Below, one piece after another: positions 1 through 9,116 of a stretch of DNA of 64,000 nt. The position numbers and the translations under genes were made by a program. The stretch comes from Lewinellaceae bacterium (GTDB taxonomy: Bacteria > Bacteroidota > Bacteroidia > Chitinophagales > Saprospiraceae): positions 62,001 through 126,000 of the forward strand of contig JADJOD010000001.1 of NCBI GenBank assembly GCA_016713985.1. Direction: 5' to 3'. A model generated the notes under the pieces. That model was given only the letters and a program-made list of their open reading frames with translations. It made no database searches and had not been told where the DNA came from. Positions within the stretch are counted from its first letter, which is position 1; each line of letters begins with the position of its first letter.

Positions 1-54
1 ATCCTGTCAATCCTGTCAATCCTGTCAATCCTGTCAATCCTGTCAATCCTGTCA
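1..54. repeat. 9-bp tandem repeat (ATCCTGTCA) x6
   Basis: Six perfect head-to-tail copies of ATCCTGTCA open the window and stop about 30 bases before the first gene. The array may continue upstream, outside the window. Related words (tatcctgttcatcctgtcaa) occur between cydA and cydB near 40380, so this is a dispersed family of short intergenic repeats rather than a single array. Confidence 0.95.
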
Positions 55-84
55 AAAATAAAATACTTGCCGGGCAAGACCATT

Positions 85-852
85 ATGGAAATAACATTTA
101 CCCATCAGCATCGAAGTTACCGCGCCGATCTTTCAAAACCCATCGACTTGTCGATGCCGCTGAAAGACGGGTTGGATAATGCCAACTGTTTTTATGCTCC
201 GCCGGTGGCGTTTTGGCCTGTGGAGGCGGGCAGTTTTATCGGAAGCACAGCCAGGGGTGGGCCGGTCAATTTTTTTAACGTCACCTTCAACCCACACGGC
301 AACGGCACACATACCGAGTGTGTGGGCCACATCGCCAGGGAGCGCTTCGTGCTGGGGGAATGCCTCCGGGATACGCATTGCCTGGCTAAATTAGTGAGTC
401 TTTATCCGCAAAAAGCGGACAACGGCGACCGGATCATTGTGCGTTCGCAATTGGAAGAAGTATTTGGAAAAAACGAATCGGAGGCACTGATTATCAGAAC
501 TTTACCCAATGACGACCTGAAAAAACGTACCAACTATTCGGGCGCCAACCCGCCTTACCTGCATTTTGAAGCGGCGCAGTATCTGGCCGGTTGTGGTGTT
601 GAACACCTGCTCATCGACCTGCCTTCGGTCGATCGTGAAGAAGACGGCGGGCAACTGCTCGCCCACAAAGCGTTCTGGCAATATCCGGATGCCGTGCGCA
701 AATACTGCACGATCACCGAACTGATTTTTGTTCCGAACAACGTAAAAGACGGGGTTTACCTGCTCAACCTGCAAACTGCCGCCTTCGACCTCGATGCAAG
801 CCCTTCAAGGCCGGTGATTTTTCAGGTAGGGGTTCACAACACCCCGTTATAA
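85..852 (+). CDS. cyclase family protein (kynurenine formamidase-like metal hydrolase)
   Basis: A 255-residue protein of the cyclase/kynurenine formamidase family (PF04199). The metal-binding signature HGNGTHTE followed by GH lies at about residues 70-82, matching the family pattern HxGTHxDxPxH with small changes. Family members hydrolyse cyclic amides or N-formylkynurenine, and the substrate here cannot be read from sequence. I chose the ATG at 85 over an in-frame TTG at 67 because the protein after it (MEITF...) lacks the odd leader. No signal peptide is seen, so it is probably cytoplasmic. The 3' end overlaps the convergent M28 peptidase gene by 19 bases. Family confidence is high and substrate confidence low. 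Confidence 0.85.
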   Translation: MEITFTHQHRSYRADLSKPIDLSMPLKDGLDNANCFYAPPVAFWPVEAGSFIGSTARGGPVNFFNVTFNPHGNGTHTECVGHIARERFVLGECLRDTHCLAKLVSLYPQKADNGDRIIVRSQLEEVFGKNESEALIIRTLPNDDLKKRTNYSGANPPYLHFEAAQYLAGCGVEHLLIDLPSVDREEDGGQLLAHKAFWQYPDAVRKYCTITELIFVPNNVKDGVYLLNLQTAAFDLDASPSRPVIFQVGVHNTPL

Positions 853-1883
853 GTCCGGTAAACCACCGCAGTGCATACTTCGCCGACTATTCGGAGGGTA
901 TTTTTATCAATTGCACTCATATTATCGCTGTGGGTATGCCAGTGGGGTACAAATCCCGATTTGGTGCCGCCGGGCCTGCTGATGATATCGATGATGGGGA
1001 TACGGGCATTTGTGATCACAAAATAGTGGTCGTCCGTAACCGGTGCGCCGTTTTCTTCCACAAAAACATTGCTGTAGCCGAGGGAAGCCGCCGTGGACCA
1101 CACTTTTTGCACGATTCCGGGTGCAGCCTGCATGGAAATACCTTCTTTCTGGAATTTGGGGTTGGCGCCGCCCACCATATCCAGGAGGATGCCGAATTGA
1201 GGCATATAACCCGGCCGGTGCAGGTTTTTTGACCAGTGTTGTGCGCCGAGGCACCAGGATTGGCTGTGGTCTTTGCCGTCGTCGGCGTCATTACCCTGAT
1301 CTTCGGCGTCGAAACAAATCAGGTCCACACCGATCTCCACCGGTTGTTCCTTCAGCAGCCGGGCGATTTCGAGCAGGATGCCCACGCCGCTGCCGCCGTC
1401 GTCGGCGCCAAGGATGGGTTGCGTTTTGTCTTTTGTATCCTGATCGGCCTGGAAGCGGCTGTCCCAGTGCGCGGCCAGCATAATCCGCCGCGGGATTTCG
1501 GGTTTGTATTGAGCGACGATATTGACGCCGTCGAAAGTGGCGCCTTTGTAATGTGGCGCCTTGAATTTTTGTTCGATCACGGTCAGTCCCTGCCTTTTAA
1601 ATTCGCTGACGATCCATGCCGCACATTTGCGATGGGCCTCCGTATTCGGTACACGGGGACCAAAGGCCACCTGTTTTTTTACAAAAACAAACGCCGAATC
1701 GGCGTTGAATGTCGGTGTGGCCACCTGCTGCACAGGGGCTTGGGCGGGTTGATTTGCCGTTGGCAGCGGCGCCGGTTTGGTGTTTTCCGGTTTGCACCGC
1801 GGCAGGGAAACCATCAGGTAAGAAACCGCAAAAACCACGAGCAGGGCCAGGGCAATTTTTTGACGAGAATTTTTAAATGCCAT
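834..1883 (-). CDS. M28 family peptidase / glutaminyl-peptide cyclotransferase-like
   Basis: A zinc hydrolase of about 349 residues. The N-terminus has a hydrophobic signal/anchor segment (residues about 8-28) ending near a cysteine, so it is exported or membrane-anchored; a lipoprotein is possible. A Pro/Gln-rich linker follows, then the M28 fold. The metal ligands are visible in order: AAHWDSR, GADDGGSG, DAEDQG and a late PHWHTHSD. The length and the spacing of the late histidine fit the bacterial glutaminyl cyclase branch, which forms N-terminal pyroglutamate, but an aminopeptidase is not excluded. I used the second in-frame ATG (1883) because ten polar residues would otherwise precede the signal segment. 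It is convergent with the cyclase gene. Confidence 0.85.
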   Translation of the reverse strand: MAFKNSRQKIALALLVVFAVSYLMVSLPRCKPENTKPAPLPTANQPAQAPVQQVATPTFNADSAFVFVKKQVAFGPRVPNTEAHRKCAAWIVSEFKRQGLTVIEQKFKAPHYKGATFDGVNIVAQYKPEIPRRIMLAAHWDSRFQADQDTKDKTQPILGADDGGSGVGILLEIARLLKEQPVEIGVDLICFDAEDQGNDADDGKDHSQSWCLGAQHWSKNLHRPGYMPQFGILLDMVGGANPKFQKEGISMQAAPGIVQKVWSTAASLGYSNVFVEENGAPVTDDHYFVITNARIPIIDIISRPGGTKSGFVPHWHTHSDNMSAIDKNTLRIVGEVCTAVVYRTYNGVL

Positions 1884-2005
1884 CTTGATTTTTATAAAAG
1901 AATTCCGCCGCAAAGAACGTCAAAAACCCGCGACTTCTTTTTCAACTCTTCCAATTATGGTAATTTGCGTTTTCCTTCGGGAAACAACATAAACTCCACG
2001 AGAAA

Positions 2006-3393
2006 CTAAAATTCATCCCCGAACGCAAAATCCGCCTTGCGTTCCGTCCAGCGGCCGCGGGTGAAATCGGGGAACGCCTGCGGGCTGCTTCCCGTGGCGA
2101 TACTCGCTTCCGACAAGGGCGTGATAGCGAGCCAGGTGGCCGCGTCATAAACATCCATTTGCGGGGCGATATTGCGTTTGGCGGACTCCACAAAGTGGTG
2201 AAACACAAAGAAATCCATACCACCGTGCCCTGCGGCCTTGGCGTCGTTGCCGTATTTTTCCAAAGCGGGTGATCGTAGCGGTCGAGCCAGGGTTGGGCTT
2301 CTTCCCAGCCATGTCCTTTTGATTTTCCGGCGATGTGCAGGCTTTGATTCACGTCCATCCATATGCCGTTGGTGCCCTGCACCCGGAAACCCAGGGAATA
2401 TGGGCGTGGCAGGCCGGTGTCGTGCGACAGCAGCACCGTTTCGCCGTTGGAGGTTTTGATGATCGTGGTGACGACGTCGCCCAGGTTGAATTCCACACGG
2501 GCGTTGGGGTGGCCGGGGCCGCCTTGGGGGTGGTTCACGATGTATTCGTGCAAGCCGCGCGTTTTGCTGGCCGTGGACGTGAGGTGCAAAAAACGGTTGC
2601 CCCGGTTGATATTGATCATCATGGCTACCGGCCCGACGCCGTGGGTGGGGTAAAGGTCGCCGTTGCGGTGTACCGAGTGTTTGGTGCGCCAGCGGGCTTC
2701 GCTGAAACCTTTTTCTCCGAACTCCGCGCCGGAGCCGTAGGGCGTGAGCCCGTCGTTGAACTTCACCCCGCGCAGGTCGTGCTGGTAGCCGCCTTCGAGG
2801 TGAATGAGTTCGCCGAACAAACCTTCACGCACCATTTGTAACACCGCCATCACGTCGCGGCGGTAACACACATTTTCCATAAACATCAGGTGCGCGCCGG
2901 TGGCCTCGTGGGTGTTGACTAATTGCCAGCACTCGTCGAGTGAAAAACCGCCACACACCTCGGTGCCGACGTATTTGCCCGCCTGCATGGCCGCCACGGC
3001 CTGCTGGGTGTGCCATTCCCAGGGAGAGGCGATGATAACTGCGTCGATATCCTTGTCTTTCAACAAGTTGAGGTAGTCGTGGTTACCTTTGTCGTACACG
3101 GCGGGTTTTTTGCCGCCTTTTTCGGCGATCAGATTCAGGCAATCGGCCACCATACGCGGATCGGGGTCGGCGATGGCGGCCACTTCACAATCGCTGCGGA
3201 GCAGGGCTTCTTCCACGTGGTTTTGACCGCGCAGGCCCGTGCCGATAAAGCCGATTCGAAGTTTGGAGGTGGAAACCGGTCGTCTGGACGGGTGTATTTG
3301 CGGATTTTCTGCGCCGACGATGTTCGGCGTGACGAGGGCGGCGCCCGCAAGCGAGGTTTTTCGGAGGAAAGAGCGTCGGTCGAGTTTGGCCAT
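2006..3393 (-). CDS. Gfo/Idh/MocA family protein, GH109-like, with one frameshift
   Basis: A Tat-exported NAD(P)-dependent protein. The start has a twin-arginine signal (DRRSFLRK plus hydrophobic stretch), then a Rossmann motif GFIGTGLRG, then the segment MFMENVCYRRDV and GYQHDLR that recalls GH109 alpha-N-acetylgalactosaminidases. The first frame runs correctly to HPLWKN near 2256. After that the sensible C-terminus (KYGNDAKAAGHGG to ADFAFGDEF) is in another frame ending at 2006. Adding one A to an A5 run (T5 on the plus strand near 2254-2258) rejoins the two and gives about 462 residues. The uncorrected frame reads nonsense to 1942. Oxidoreductase fold is secure; glycosidase activity is inference. 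Confidence 0.82.
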
Positions 3394-3488
3394 GCGATTT
3401 TTTAGGGCGAATAAAGGGAAAAAGAGAAAACAAACGTTGTTAAATGCCAACCCGCTTACCGGTCATAAATGTTACCGGCAAACGCCGG

Positions 3489-3518
3489 TTTATGAAAAAC
3501 CTGAATTCCCTACTTTTG
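3489..3518 (+). promoter_or_regulatory. Bacteroidota-type promoter of the WG-repeat gene
   Basis: TACTTTTG at 3511-3518 matches the Bacteroidota -7 consensus TAnnTTTG, with TTTA 18 bases upstream as a weak -33 element. It lies about 70 bases before the WG-repeat start codon and just outside the divergent Gfo/Idh/MocA gene. Confidence 0.55.
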
Positions 3519-3586
3519 CCACCCGAACACAGCATCCGAAACCCGCTGATAAGCGATCACTGACAACCGATAACCAACACAACCGC

Positions 3587-4606
3587 ATGTTCAAACCACT
3601 CTTCAAAATCCGCGAAAACGGCTATTACGGCTTTATCGACGCACAGGGTGTGGTTGTGATCGAGTCGCAATACTTAGAAGCGGGTGAATTCCGGAACGGC
3701 TTTACGGCAGTCCGACTCAACGGACAGTGGGCGGTGATGGATATGCTGGGGCGTTTGTTTATCCGGCGTTTGTACCGCAGCGTCGGGTCGTTTGAAGAAG
3801 ACCTGGCACGGGTGCAGGTGGTGCAGGCCTGGGGCTATATCGACCGGCACGGAAAAGAGCGGATCCCCCCCATGTTCGAGGTGGCGGGCGACTTTTCGGA
3901 GGGCCTGGCTCCCGTGGCATTCGACGGCAAGGCGGGTTTTATCAACGGGGATGGGCAATTTGCCGTAAAACCCGTGTATTCGGGTACGGATGTCTTCCGC
4001 GAAGGGCTGGCACCGGCGGGCGACAACGGTTTGTGGGGGTTTGTGGATGCCCGGGGCAGGTTTGTGAGCAAACCGGAGTGGGACACGGCAAAGCCGTTTC
4101 AAAAAAACCTCGCCGTGGTGACCCGGGGGAAACGCTGGGGCCTCATCGACCGGGAAGGCCGCGTGCGGGTGACGCCACAGTTCGAATTTGTACGGGACCA
4201 TGCGCACGGCGAATTTTTCGACGGTATGGCGCTGGCCTACCGCGACGGCAAATACGGTTTTGTCAATCAACAGGGTGAAGTACCGGTGGAGCCGATCTTC
4301 GACCTGGCGGGCGACTTCGGTGAAGGACTGGCGCTGGTGGAGATCAACGGCGCGTTCGGGTATATCGACAAGGCGGGCAAATTGTTGATTATGCCCAAGT
4401 TCGAGGACGCGGGGGTGTTTTCCGACGGATTGGCCCAGGTGTGTATCGACGGCAAATGGGGGTATATCAATACCGACGGCCAGGTCGCCATTCCGGCAAC
4501 ATTCGACGCCGCCACCCCTTTCCGCGACGGGCTGGCCCGGGTCGTTTCAGGCCATCACTGGTTATACATCGACCGCTTTGGCGGCGTCATCTGGCGGGAA
4601 GAATAA
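3587..4606 (+). CDS. WG-repeat protein
   Basis: A 339-residue protein built almost wholly of WG repeats (PF14903): about nine copies of a unit of roughly 33-36 residues with cores such as YGFID, WGYID, WGFVD, WGLID, YGFVN, FGYID and WGYIN, each followed by an acidic/aromatic FxxAxxFxxGLA segment. This gives a beta-rich repeat scaffold probably used for binding. No enzyme domain or clear signal peptide is present. The reading frame is open far upstream, but the ATG at 3587 starts directly at the first repeat and lies 68 bases after a good promoter box, so I prefer it. It is followed by a strong hairpin terminator. The ligand is unknown. Confidence 0.85.
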   Translation: MFKPLFKIRENGYYGFIDAQGVVVIESQYLEAGEFRNGFTAVRLNGQWAVMDMLGRLFIRRLYRSVGSFEEDLARVQVVQAWGYIDRHGKERIPPMFEVAGDFSEGLAPVAFDGKAGFINGDGQFAVKPVYSGTDVFREGLAPAGDNGLWGFVDARGRFVSKPEWDTAKPFQKNLAVVTRGKRWGLIDREGRVRVTPQFEFVRDHAHGEFFDGMALAYRDGKYGFVNQQGEVPVEPIFDLAGDFGEGLALVEINGAFGYIDKAGKLLIMPKFEDAGVFSDGLAQVCIDGKWGYINTDGQVAIPATFDAATPFRDGLARVVSGHHWLYIDRFGGVIWREE

Positions 4607-4648
4607 CCGGGGCGGCCAATTTTTTTTGTCGGCTGCCTTGCAAATCGA

Positions 4649-4694
4649 AAAAAACAAGGCCCGGGTCGCTCTGGCGACCCGGGCCTTGTTTTTT
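4649..4694. terminator. strong bidirectional hairpin terminator
   Basis: A perfect 21-bp inverted repeat (4649-4669 and 4674-4694) with a four-base loop. The GC-rich core is flanked by A6 on the left and T6 on the right, so it can terminate on both strands. It follows the WG-repeat gene by 42 bases. Confidence 0.9.
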
Positions 4695-4899
4695 GGCCTT
4701 TTTGTAGCCTTTTACCGCACATTATGCCAATACTACATCTAAAATCGGCGGGATAGTACAAAAATGTTTTCGTTAAGAAAAACTTAATTAAAAATTTTTT
4801 TTGTTAAAATTTCTTGCCGCAGCGCTACTGGCACAGGGTTAGCAAGTCTTAATGTACGTCCGAATATCAGGACGCGCATTTAACCAAATACACATTCCC

Positions 4900-6084
4900 A
4901 TGTGGCACTCTAAAATCTTACTCCCCCTCGCTCTGCTAATCCCGCTTTTCGTTTCAGGGCAACGAATCAAACAGACCTACCAATACGCCGAAATCAACGG
5001 GTATGTGGTTGACAAAATTTCCGGCGCACCGCTCAGCCAGGCTTTGGTGATCGTGTACGACGACCAGTTGATTGTACCGCTCGCCGTCACCGAATCAGAT
5101 GCCGAAGGTGTGTTTTCCGCCCAGGTTCCGAAAGTGGAACGGTACAAGATACAGGCCGACAAGGCGACGTTTTTTGAAAACGAGGCCGTTGTTTTGAGCG
5201 AAAACGTGGAAAAAAAGGTCAAGCTGAAACTCGACCGCAAACCCGGCTACGTATTTGACATCACCATTTTTGACAAAGCATTCGAACACAATACGATCAA
5301 TACGTTGCGCGACTGCAAGGTGGAGATTTACAACAATACAACGAAGGAGCAGGTGCTCACGATCGAAAAACTGCCCAAATCCACGTTCAACTTTTCCTTC
5401 GCGGAAGGCAATCACTACACCATGCTGGTGCGCAAACAGGGCTACCTCAACCGCCGCGTGGAAGTATACGTCAACGTCAACGGGTGTATTTTGTGTGTCG
5501 ACGGCATGGGGGTGAAAGAACCCGACGTGGTACCGCTGATGTCGCACGGCAACGAAGTCGGGTATTTTCTCGGCGCCATCGACCTCGACTCGCTTTCAAT
5601 CGGCAAACGGTTTCAGTTAAAAAACATCTACTACGATTTCAACAAATGGGACATTCGTCCGGAAGCCGCCAAAAATCTGAATAAATTGGCAGAGTTCTTG
5701 AAAGACAATCCGGGAATGAAGTTTGAACTTGGTTCGCACACCGATTCCCGCGGTTCTGATGATTACAATTTGAGCCTTTCGGATAAACGCGCCAAGTCTG
5801 CCGTCGATTACATGGTGAGCAATTGTGGTGTGGCGCAGGAATCGATCACTTCAAAAGGTTACGGAGAAACCCAACTGATCAATAGGTGTGACGACGGAAT
5901 GGCTTGTTCGGAAAACGACCACCAACTCAACCGCCGCACAGAAGTAAAGATCACCGGCTGGAACGACAAAGACCCCTTGTGGGACCGCAGCCTGAAAGAG
6001 ATCATCGAAGATAAAAATTTGTACCAGAAAGTAATAGAACAGGAAAGACGCCAGAAAGCCAAGTTGTTGACCAGCCGCAAATAA
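4900..6084 (+). CDS. OmpA-family protein with N-terminal carboxypeptidase-regulatory-like domain
   Basis: About 394 residues. A signal peptide (residues 1-20, ending near VSGQ) is followed by a carboxypeptidase regulatory-like beta domain (GYVVDKISGAPLSQALV, about 28-110), a middle region, and a C-terminal OmpA peptidoglycan-binding domain (from about residue 245: YYDFNKWDIRPEAA, then GSHTDSRGSDDYN and NRRTEVKI). It should sit in the outer membrane or periplasm and tether to peptidoglycan. The ATG at 4900 was chosen over 4852 because it places the signal peptide at the N-terminus. The next gene is a second OmpA-domain protein 48 bases downstream, so the two are probably co-transcribed. A homopolymer-rich AT leader lies upstream (4760-4810). 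Confidence 0.9.
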   Translation: MWHSKILLPLALLIPLFVSGQRIKQTYQYAEINGYVVDKISGAPLSQALVIVYDDQLIVPLAVTESDAEGVFSAQVPKVERYKIQADKATFFENEAVVLSENVEKKVKLKLDRKPGYVFDITIFDKAFEHNTINTLRDCKVEIYNNTTKEQVLTIEKLPKSTFNFSFAEGNHYTMLVRKQGYLNRRVEVYVNVNGCILCVDGMGVKEPDVVPLMSHGNEVGYFLGAIDLDSLSIGKRFQLKNIYYDFNKWDIRPEAAKNLNKLAEFLKDNPGMKFELGSHTDSRGSDDYNLSLSDKRAKSAVDYMVSNCGVAQESITSKGYGETQLINRCDDGMACSENDHQLNRRTEVKITGWNDKDPLWDRSLKEIIEDKNLYQKVIEQERRQKAKLLTSRK

Positions 6085-6132
6085 ACCGATTCAAAACCAC
6101 CGATTTTTTCAATCCGCCAAATCTGATTACTC

Positions 6133-6915
6133 ATGAATGCCATCCTGAATTTCAAAAATCTTTTCGCCTGGTCGCTTCTGCTCGTTGCAACGACCGCCGC
6201 TGCGCAAAACGAAATTCATTCCACCCAAACCGACGAAAAGTACGGTAACACTACCATCATTTATACAAAAGGAAAAGCAGCCGACGATTCGGCTATCCTT
6301 GCACAACTCGACAATTCCTACGGTATCGGCGACGTCATCCGGATCACGGAAGCCACGCCTGCCACACAAATGGTCGCCTCCACGGATGATGCCATGCTGT
6401 TTATGGACAAACCCAACACACTGGCATCCGCGCCGAAAACAGTCGCCGTAAAATCTACGCCGAAAGCGGTTCAAACGGAGAAAAAACCGGTTATCGAGCC
6501 GGTTGTGGTTGCCCAGAAAGTAACGGCGCCCGTTGCCAAAGCTGCTCCCAAAGTAATGCGGAAAGGGATCATCTACCTGCTCGAAAAAGTTTACTTCGAC
6601 ACCAACAAGGCTGAACTCAAAGCCGACAGCGACGAGGAACTCGACAGCGTACTGGCGTTTTTGGAAGACCATCCCACAGCCGTGATCGAAGTACGCGGAC
6701 ACACCAACAACCTGATGTGGCCCAATGCAGACTTCGCCGGCGAACTTTCCACAAACCGCGCCAAAGCAGTAGCCGACTGGCTGATCGCCAAAGGTATTAC
6801 CGCCGACCGTATTCAATACAAAGGTTTCGGCTGGACGATGCCGATCCTTCCGAACATCAACGCGGAAGGCCGCAAAAAAAACCAGCGTGTAGAAGTAAAA
6901 GTACTGAGTATGTAA
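6133..6915 (+). CDS. OmpA-family protein
   Basis: A 260-residue exported protein. The signal peptide is at residues 1-25 (cleavage near TAAAQ), followed by a low-complexity Ala/Pro/Lys/Val linker (about 90-140) and a C-terminal OmpA domain (from about residue 148: VYFDTNKAELKADS, GHTNN, STNRAKAVADWLI, KNQRVEVKV). The HTD motif typical of peptidoglycan binding is changed to GHTNN, so diaminopimelate recognition may be altered. It is the second gene of a likely OmpA pair and is followed by a hairpin terminator. An envelope-structural role is inferred from the domain. Confidence 0.88.
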   Translation: MNAILNFKNLFAWSLLLVATTAAAQNEIHSTQTDEKYGNTTIIYTKGKAADDSAILAQLDNSYGIGDVIRITEATPATQMVASTDDAMLFMDKPNTLASAPKTVAVKSTPKAVQTEKKPVIEPVVVAQKVTAPVAKAAPKVMRKGIIYLLEKVYFDTNKAELKADSDEELDSVLAFLEDHPTAVIEVRGHTNNLMWPNADFAGELSTNRAKAVADWLIAKGITADRIQYKGFGWTMPILPNINAEGRKKNQRVEVKVLSM

Positions 6916-6974
6916 AAATATCCCGGACGAAGGAGCCTGCTCCCGACTCCGTTCCTTCCATGAGGTTTAGATCG

Positions 6975-7011
6975 ATCCGTCTTGCGGCACAGGCTGTGAG
7001 GCGGATTTTTT
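6975..7011 (+). terminator. hairpin terminator after the OmpA pair
   Basis: A 7-bp stem (6975-6981 with 7000-7006, one G.U pair) encloses an 18-base loop and is followed by a T run to 7011. It is weaker than the 4649 hairpin but in the right place, 60 bases after the stop. Confidence 0.5.
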
Positions 7012-7074
7012 GTTATTCGTATTGTATATCTGCCGCGCTACTTACCACAGGTGGTCAAGAGCGAAGTATTCTCC

Positions 7075-7105
7075 TTGGAAAATTATATAAATCCCTGTAC
7101 TTTAG
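7075..7105 (+). promoter_or_regulatory. promoter of the dockerin-like T9SS cargo
   Basis: TTGG at 7075-7078, then exactly 19 bases, then TACTTTAG at 7098-7105. This is close to the Bacteroidota TTTG-N19-TAnnTTTG promoter and lies 30 bases before the chosen ATG at 7135. Confidence 0.6.
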
Positions 7106-7134
7106 GGGCGTTTCATCATTTAATACCCGTTCTC

Positions 7135-8481
7135 ATGAAAAATTCTCTCCGCTTTTGCCTGCGATTTTTTTTGCTTTTCCTGGCGCCCGGCGTCCCATTG
7201 CCCGCATTCGCACAAACTGCTTCTGATACCTTTACCCTGATCACCTGTCACCGTTTTTGGAAAACAAATGCACCCGTCGCGGGAATGTTGCCCTACAACC
7301 TGCCGGGGCCGCCAACTCCGTACGTGTCATTGGAACCGAATTATAACGGCTTTTGTGACCGGTACAAGTTTTCTCCGCCGGGTATGGTTGATGGTTTTTG
7401 CCCTTTTGGCTATAACGCCGATTCGAGTTATGTCAACGGCGTTACGGTAGCCGATTTGTTCACGATACAGCGGCATATTTTGGGTATAGAGCCGATCCCC
7501 TTGTACGCTCTTCGCTGGATAGCCTCCGATGCCAATCAGTCGGGCACGGTTACGGGTTTTGACCTCGTTTTTTTCAGAAACCTGATCCTGGGCAAATCCA
7601 GCACGTTGTCCGGCAATTATTCCTGGAAGGCTTATTCCTCCTACCAGGTTCCGATTGTCCCGCCAACCTGTACCTACGACTACAATCCCGCGCTGGCAAG
7701 CGATACCATGGATATCATTGCCATCAAGATCGGCGACCTCGACGGCGACGCCAATCCTTCGGGACCTTATATCATTCCGCAAATGTTGCCCGCGGCAACG
7801 CTGTATACCAGCGATGTTGCAGTTGATGCCGGAGACACCATCCTGGCGCCGGTTTTTATGACGGAAAACCTCGGATTACACGGTATGCAGGCCGGTTTCC
7901 GGCTTAAAAACCCTGCGCTGGGGCAATTTGTGGGAATAGGAACCGGTTTGTTGCCGGACCTGAATACCTCCAATTTTGCCATATTTCCGGAAGGGCTCAC
8001 CTTTGCCTGGTTCAACCTTATTAATTTTAACCCGCTTCAGACAGATACCACACCCCTGTTTTTTCTGAAAATCATTGCCAATCAATCGTTTCAACTTGGA
8101 GACGCCCTCCAACTCTGGCACGACGTAACGCCGGCGCTTTGGATTGATGGGGATGCCGCCGTCCACCCGTACAACACCGACCTGGCCACTTCAGCCGTAC
8201 TCCAGCCTGCCTCGCCCGCGGGAGTGCGGGTACACGCGCCTGCACCCAACCCGTTTACAGACCGGGCGCTCATTCGGGTCGACCTGGACCATTCGGAAAA
8301 AACCTGCCTGGAAGTGTCGGATGTCTGCGGGCGTATATTGCTGCGCCGGGAACAAACCCTGCATGCCGGGACACATCTGCTGGAAATACCCGGCGAGGTC
8401 GCGCCTGCGGGCGGGATGCTTTTTTACCGGCTGACGGCGGGGGGCAGGAGTGTTGCGGGGAAGGTGTTGCGGGTGGTCTAA
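7135..8481 (+). CDS. secreted dockerin/cohesin-like protein with T9SS type A sorting domain
   Basis: About 448 residues. A signal peptide (1-24, ending PLPAFAQ) leads into a region with two dockerin-like EF-hand-type segments (NADSSYVNGVTVADLFTIQRHILG, then SDANQSGTVTGFDLVFFRNLILG; about residues 98-160). A cohesin-like beta segment follows (DTILAPVFMTENLGLHGMQAGF, about 243-330). The C-terminal 80 residues form a type A T9SS sorting domain (APNPFTD, CLEVSDVCGRIL, GGMLFYRL, SVAGKVLRV). The protein should cross the outer membrane through the type IX system and be attached to the surface or released. The ATG at 7135 is preferred over 7051 because of the signal peptide and the promoter at 7075-7105. 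The ligand is unknown. Confidence 0.88.
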   Translation: MKNSLRFCLRFFLLFLAPGVPLPAFAQTASDTFTLITCHRFWKTNAPVAGMLPYNLPGPPTPYVSLEPNYNGFCDRYKFSPPGMVDGFCPFGYNADSSYVNGVTVADLFTIQRHILGIEPIPLYALRWIASDANQSGTVTGFDLVFFRNLILGKSSTLSGNYSWKAYSSYQVPIVPPTCTYDYNPALASDTMDIIAIKIGDLDGDANPSGPYIIPQMLPAATLYTSDVAVDAGDTILAPVFMTENLGLHGMQAGFRLKNPALGQFVGIGTGLLPDLNTSNFAIFPEGLTFAWFNLINFNPLQTDTTPLFFLKIIANQSFQLGDALQLWHDVTPALWIDGDAAVHPYNTDLATSAVLQPASPAGVRVHAPAPNPFTDRALIRVDLDHSEKTCLEVSDVCGRILLRREQTLHAGTHLLEIPGEVAPAGGMLFYRLTAGGRSVAGKVLRVV

Positions 8482-8534
8482 ATCCGGCGTCGATCGTGTC
8501 AAATTCGACGCAACACTTTTACGACAATTTCAGG

Positions 8535-9095
8535 TCAATCAGGCGGTAGGCAAAACCAGTTCGAACCGATATACTGCGAAAATAAATTCTCCATCGCATC
8601 CCCGAATCCCCAGCCGATATCCGCCGTATTTCCAACAATCGCCCGGCAACGGGTTTTAAAATGGTCTTCTAACTTGTTGGCAACGATCAGTTTAAGCGCC
8701 TTTTCGAACGCCGTGGCTGTGGAACGGTAAAATGCGTCGTACATATCGCCATAGTCATTGGTGAATTGAACGGCCTGTTCCACCCGGTACAAGGCCAGAT
8801 CGATCAATTCGTGCGGGAATATGGATATTTTCTCAAATTCGGCGACAATGGCGCGCAGCTTGGACGCTTTCGGGTTTTGCGGATTACCACTCCTGGGAGA
8901 ATAAAATTGCTTAGCGATACTGGCTTTGTATTCTTCCAGGATTTTATTTCGATCTTCTTCGGATGACAGTTCCTGGCCGTAAAAATCCTGCACCTGTTTC
9001 AGTTTCGAAAACAGTTTAACTACCTCTGCCCGAAGTTCGGTTTCGCTCAGTGCGTCAAGGTATTTTTTTAGTTCCGCAACTTTTAATTTGGCCAT
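8535..9095 (-). CDS. DUF6155-like protein of unknown function
   Basis: A 186-residue soluble protein beginning MAKLKVAELKKYL, with a helical N-terminal half (LSETELRAEVVKLFSKLKQVQDFYGQEL), a central helix-rich segment and a WGFGDAMENLF motif near residue 160. The N-terminal pattern resembles the DUF6155 family as I remember it; no function is known. No signal peptide or membrane segment is seen. It is transcribed in the same direction as the MFS gene upstream (21-base gap), so the two may form one unit. Confidence 0.65.
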   Translation of the reverse strand: MAKLKVAELKKYLDALSETELRAEVVKLFSKLKQVQDFYGQELSSEEDRNKILEEYKASIAKQFYSPRSGNPQNPKASKLRAIVAEFEKISIFPHELIDLALYRVEQAVQFTNDYGDMYDAFYRSTATAFEKALKLIVANKLEDHFKTRCRAIVGNTADIGWGFGDAMENLFSQYIGSNWFCLPPD

Positions 9096-9116
9096 AGTGC
9101 GTTTATTTTCAAGTCA

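Noticed and set aside
930..2009. Long plus-strand frames antisense to the M28 peptidase gene
   Set aside because: They are shadow frames of a well-supported minus-strand gene with all metal ligands in place.
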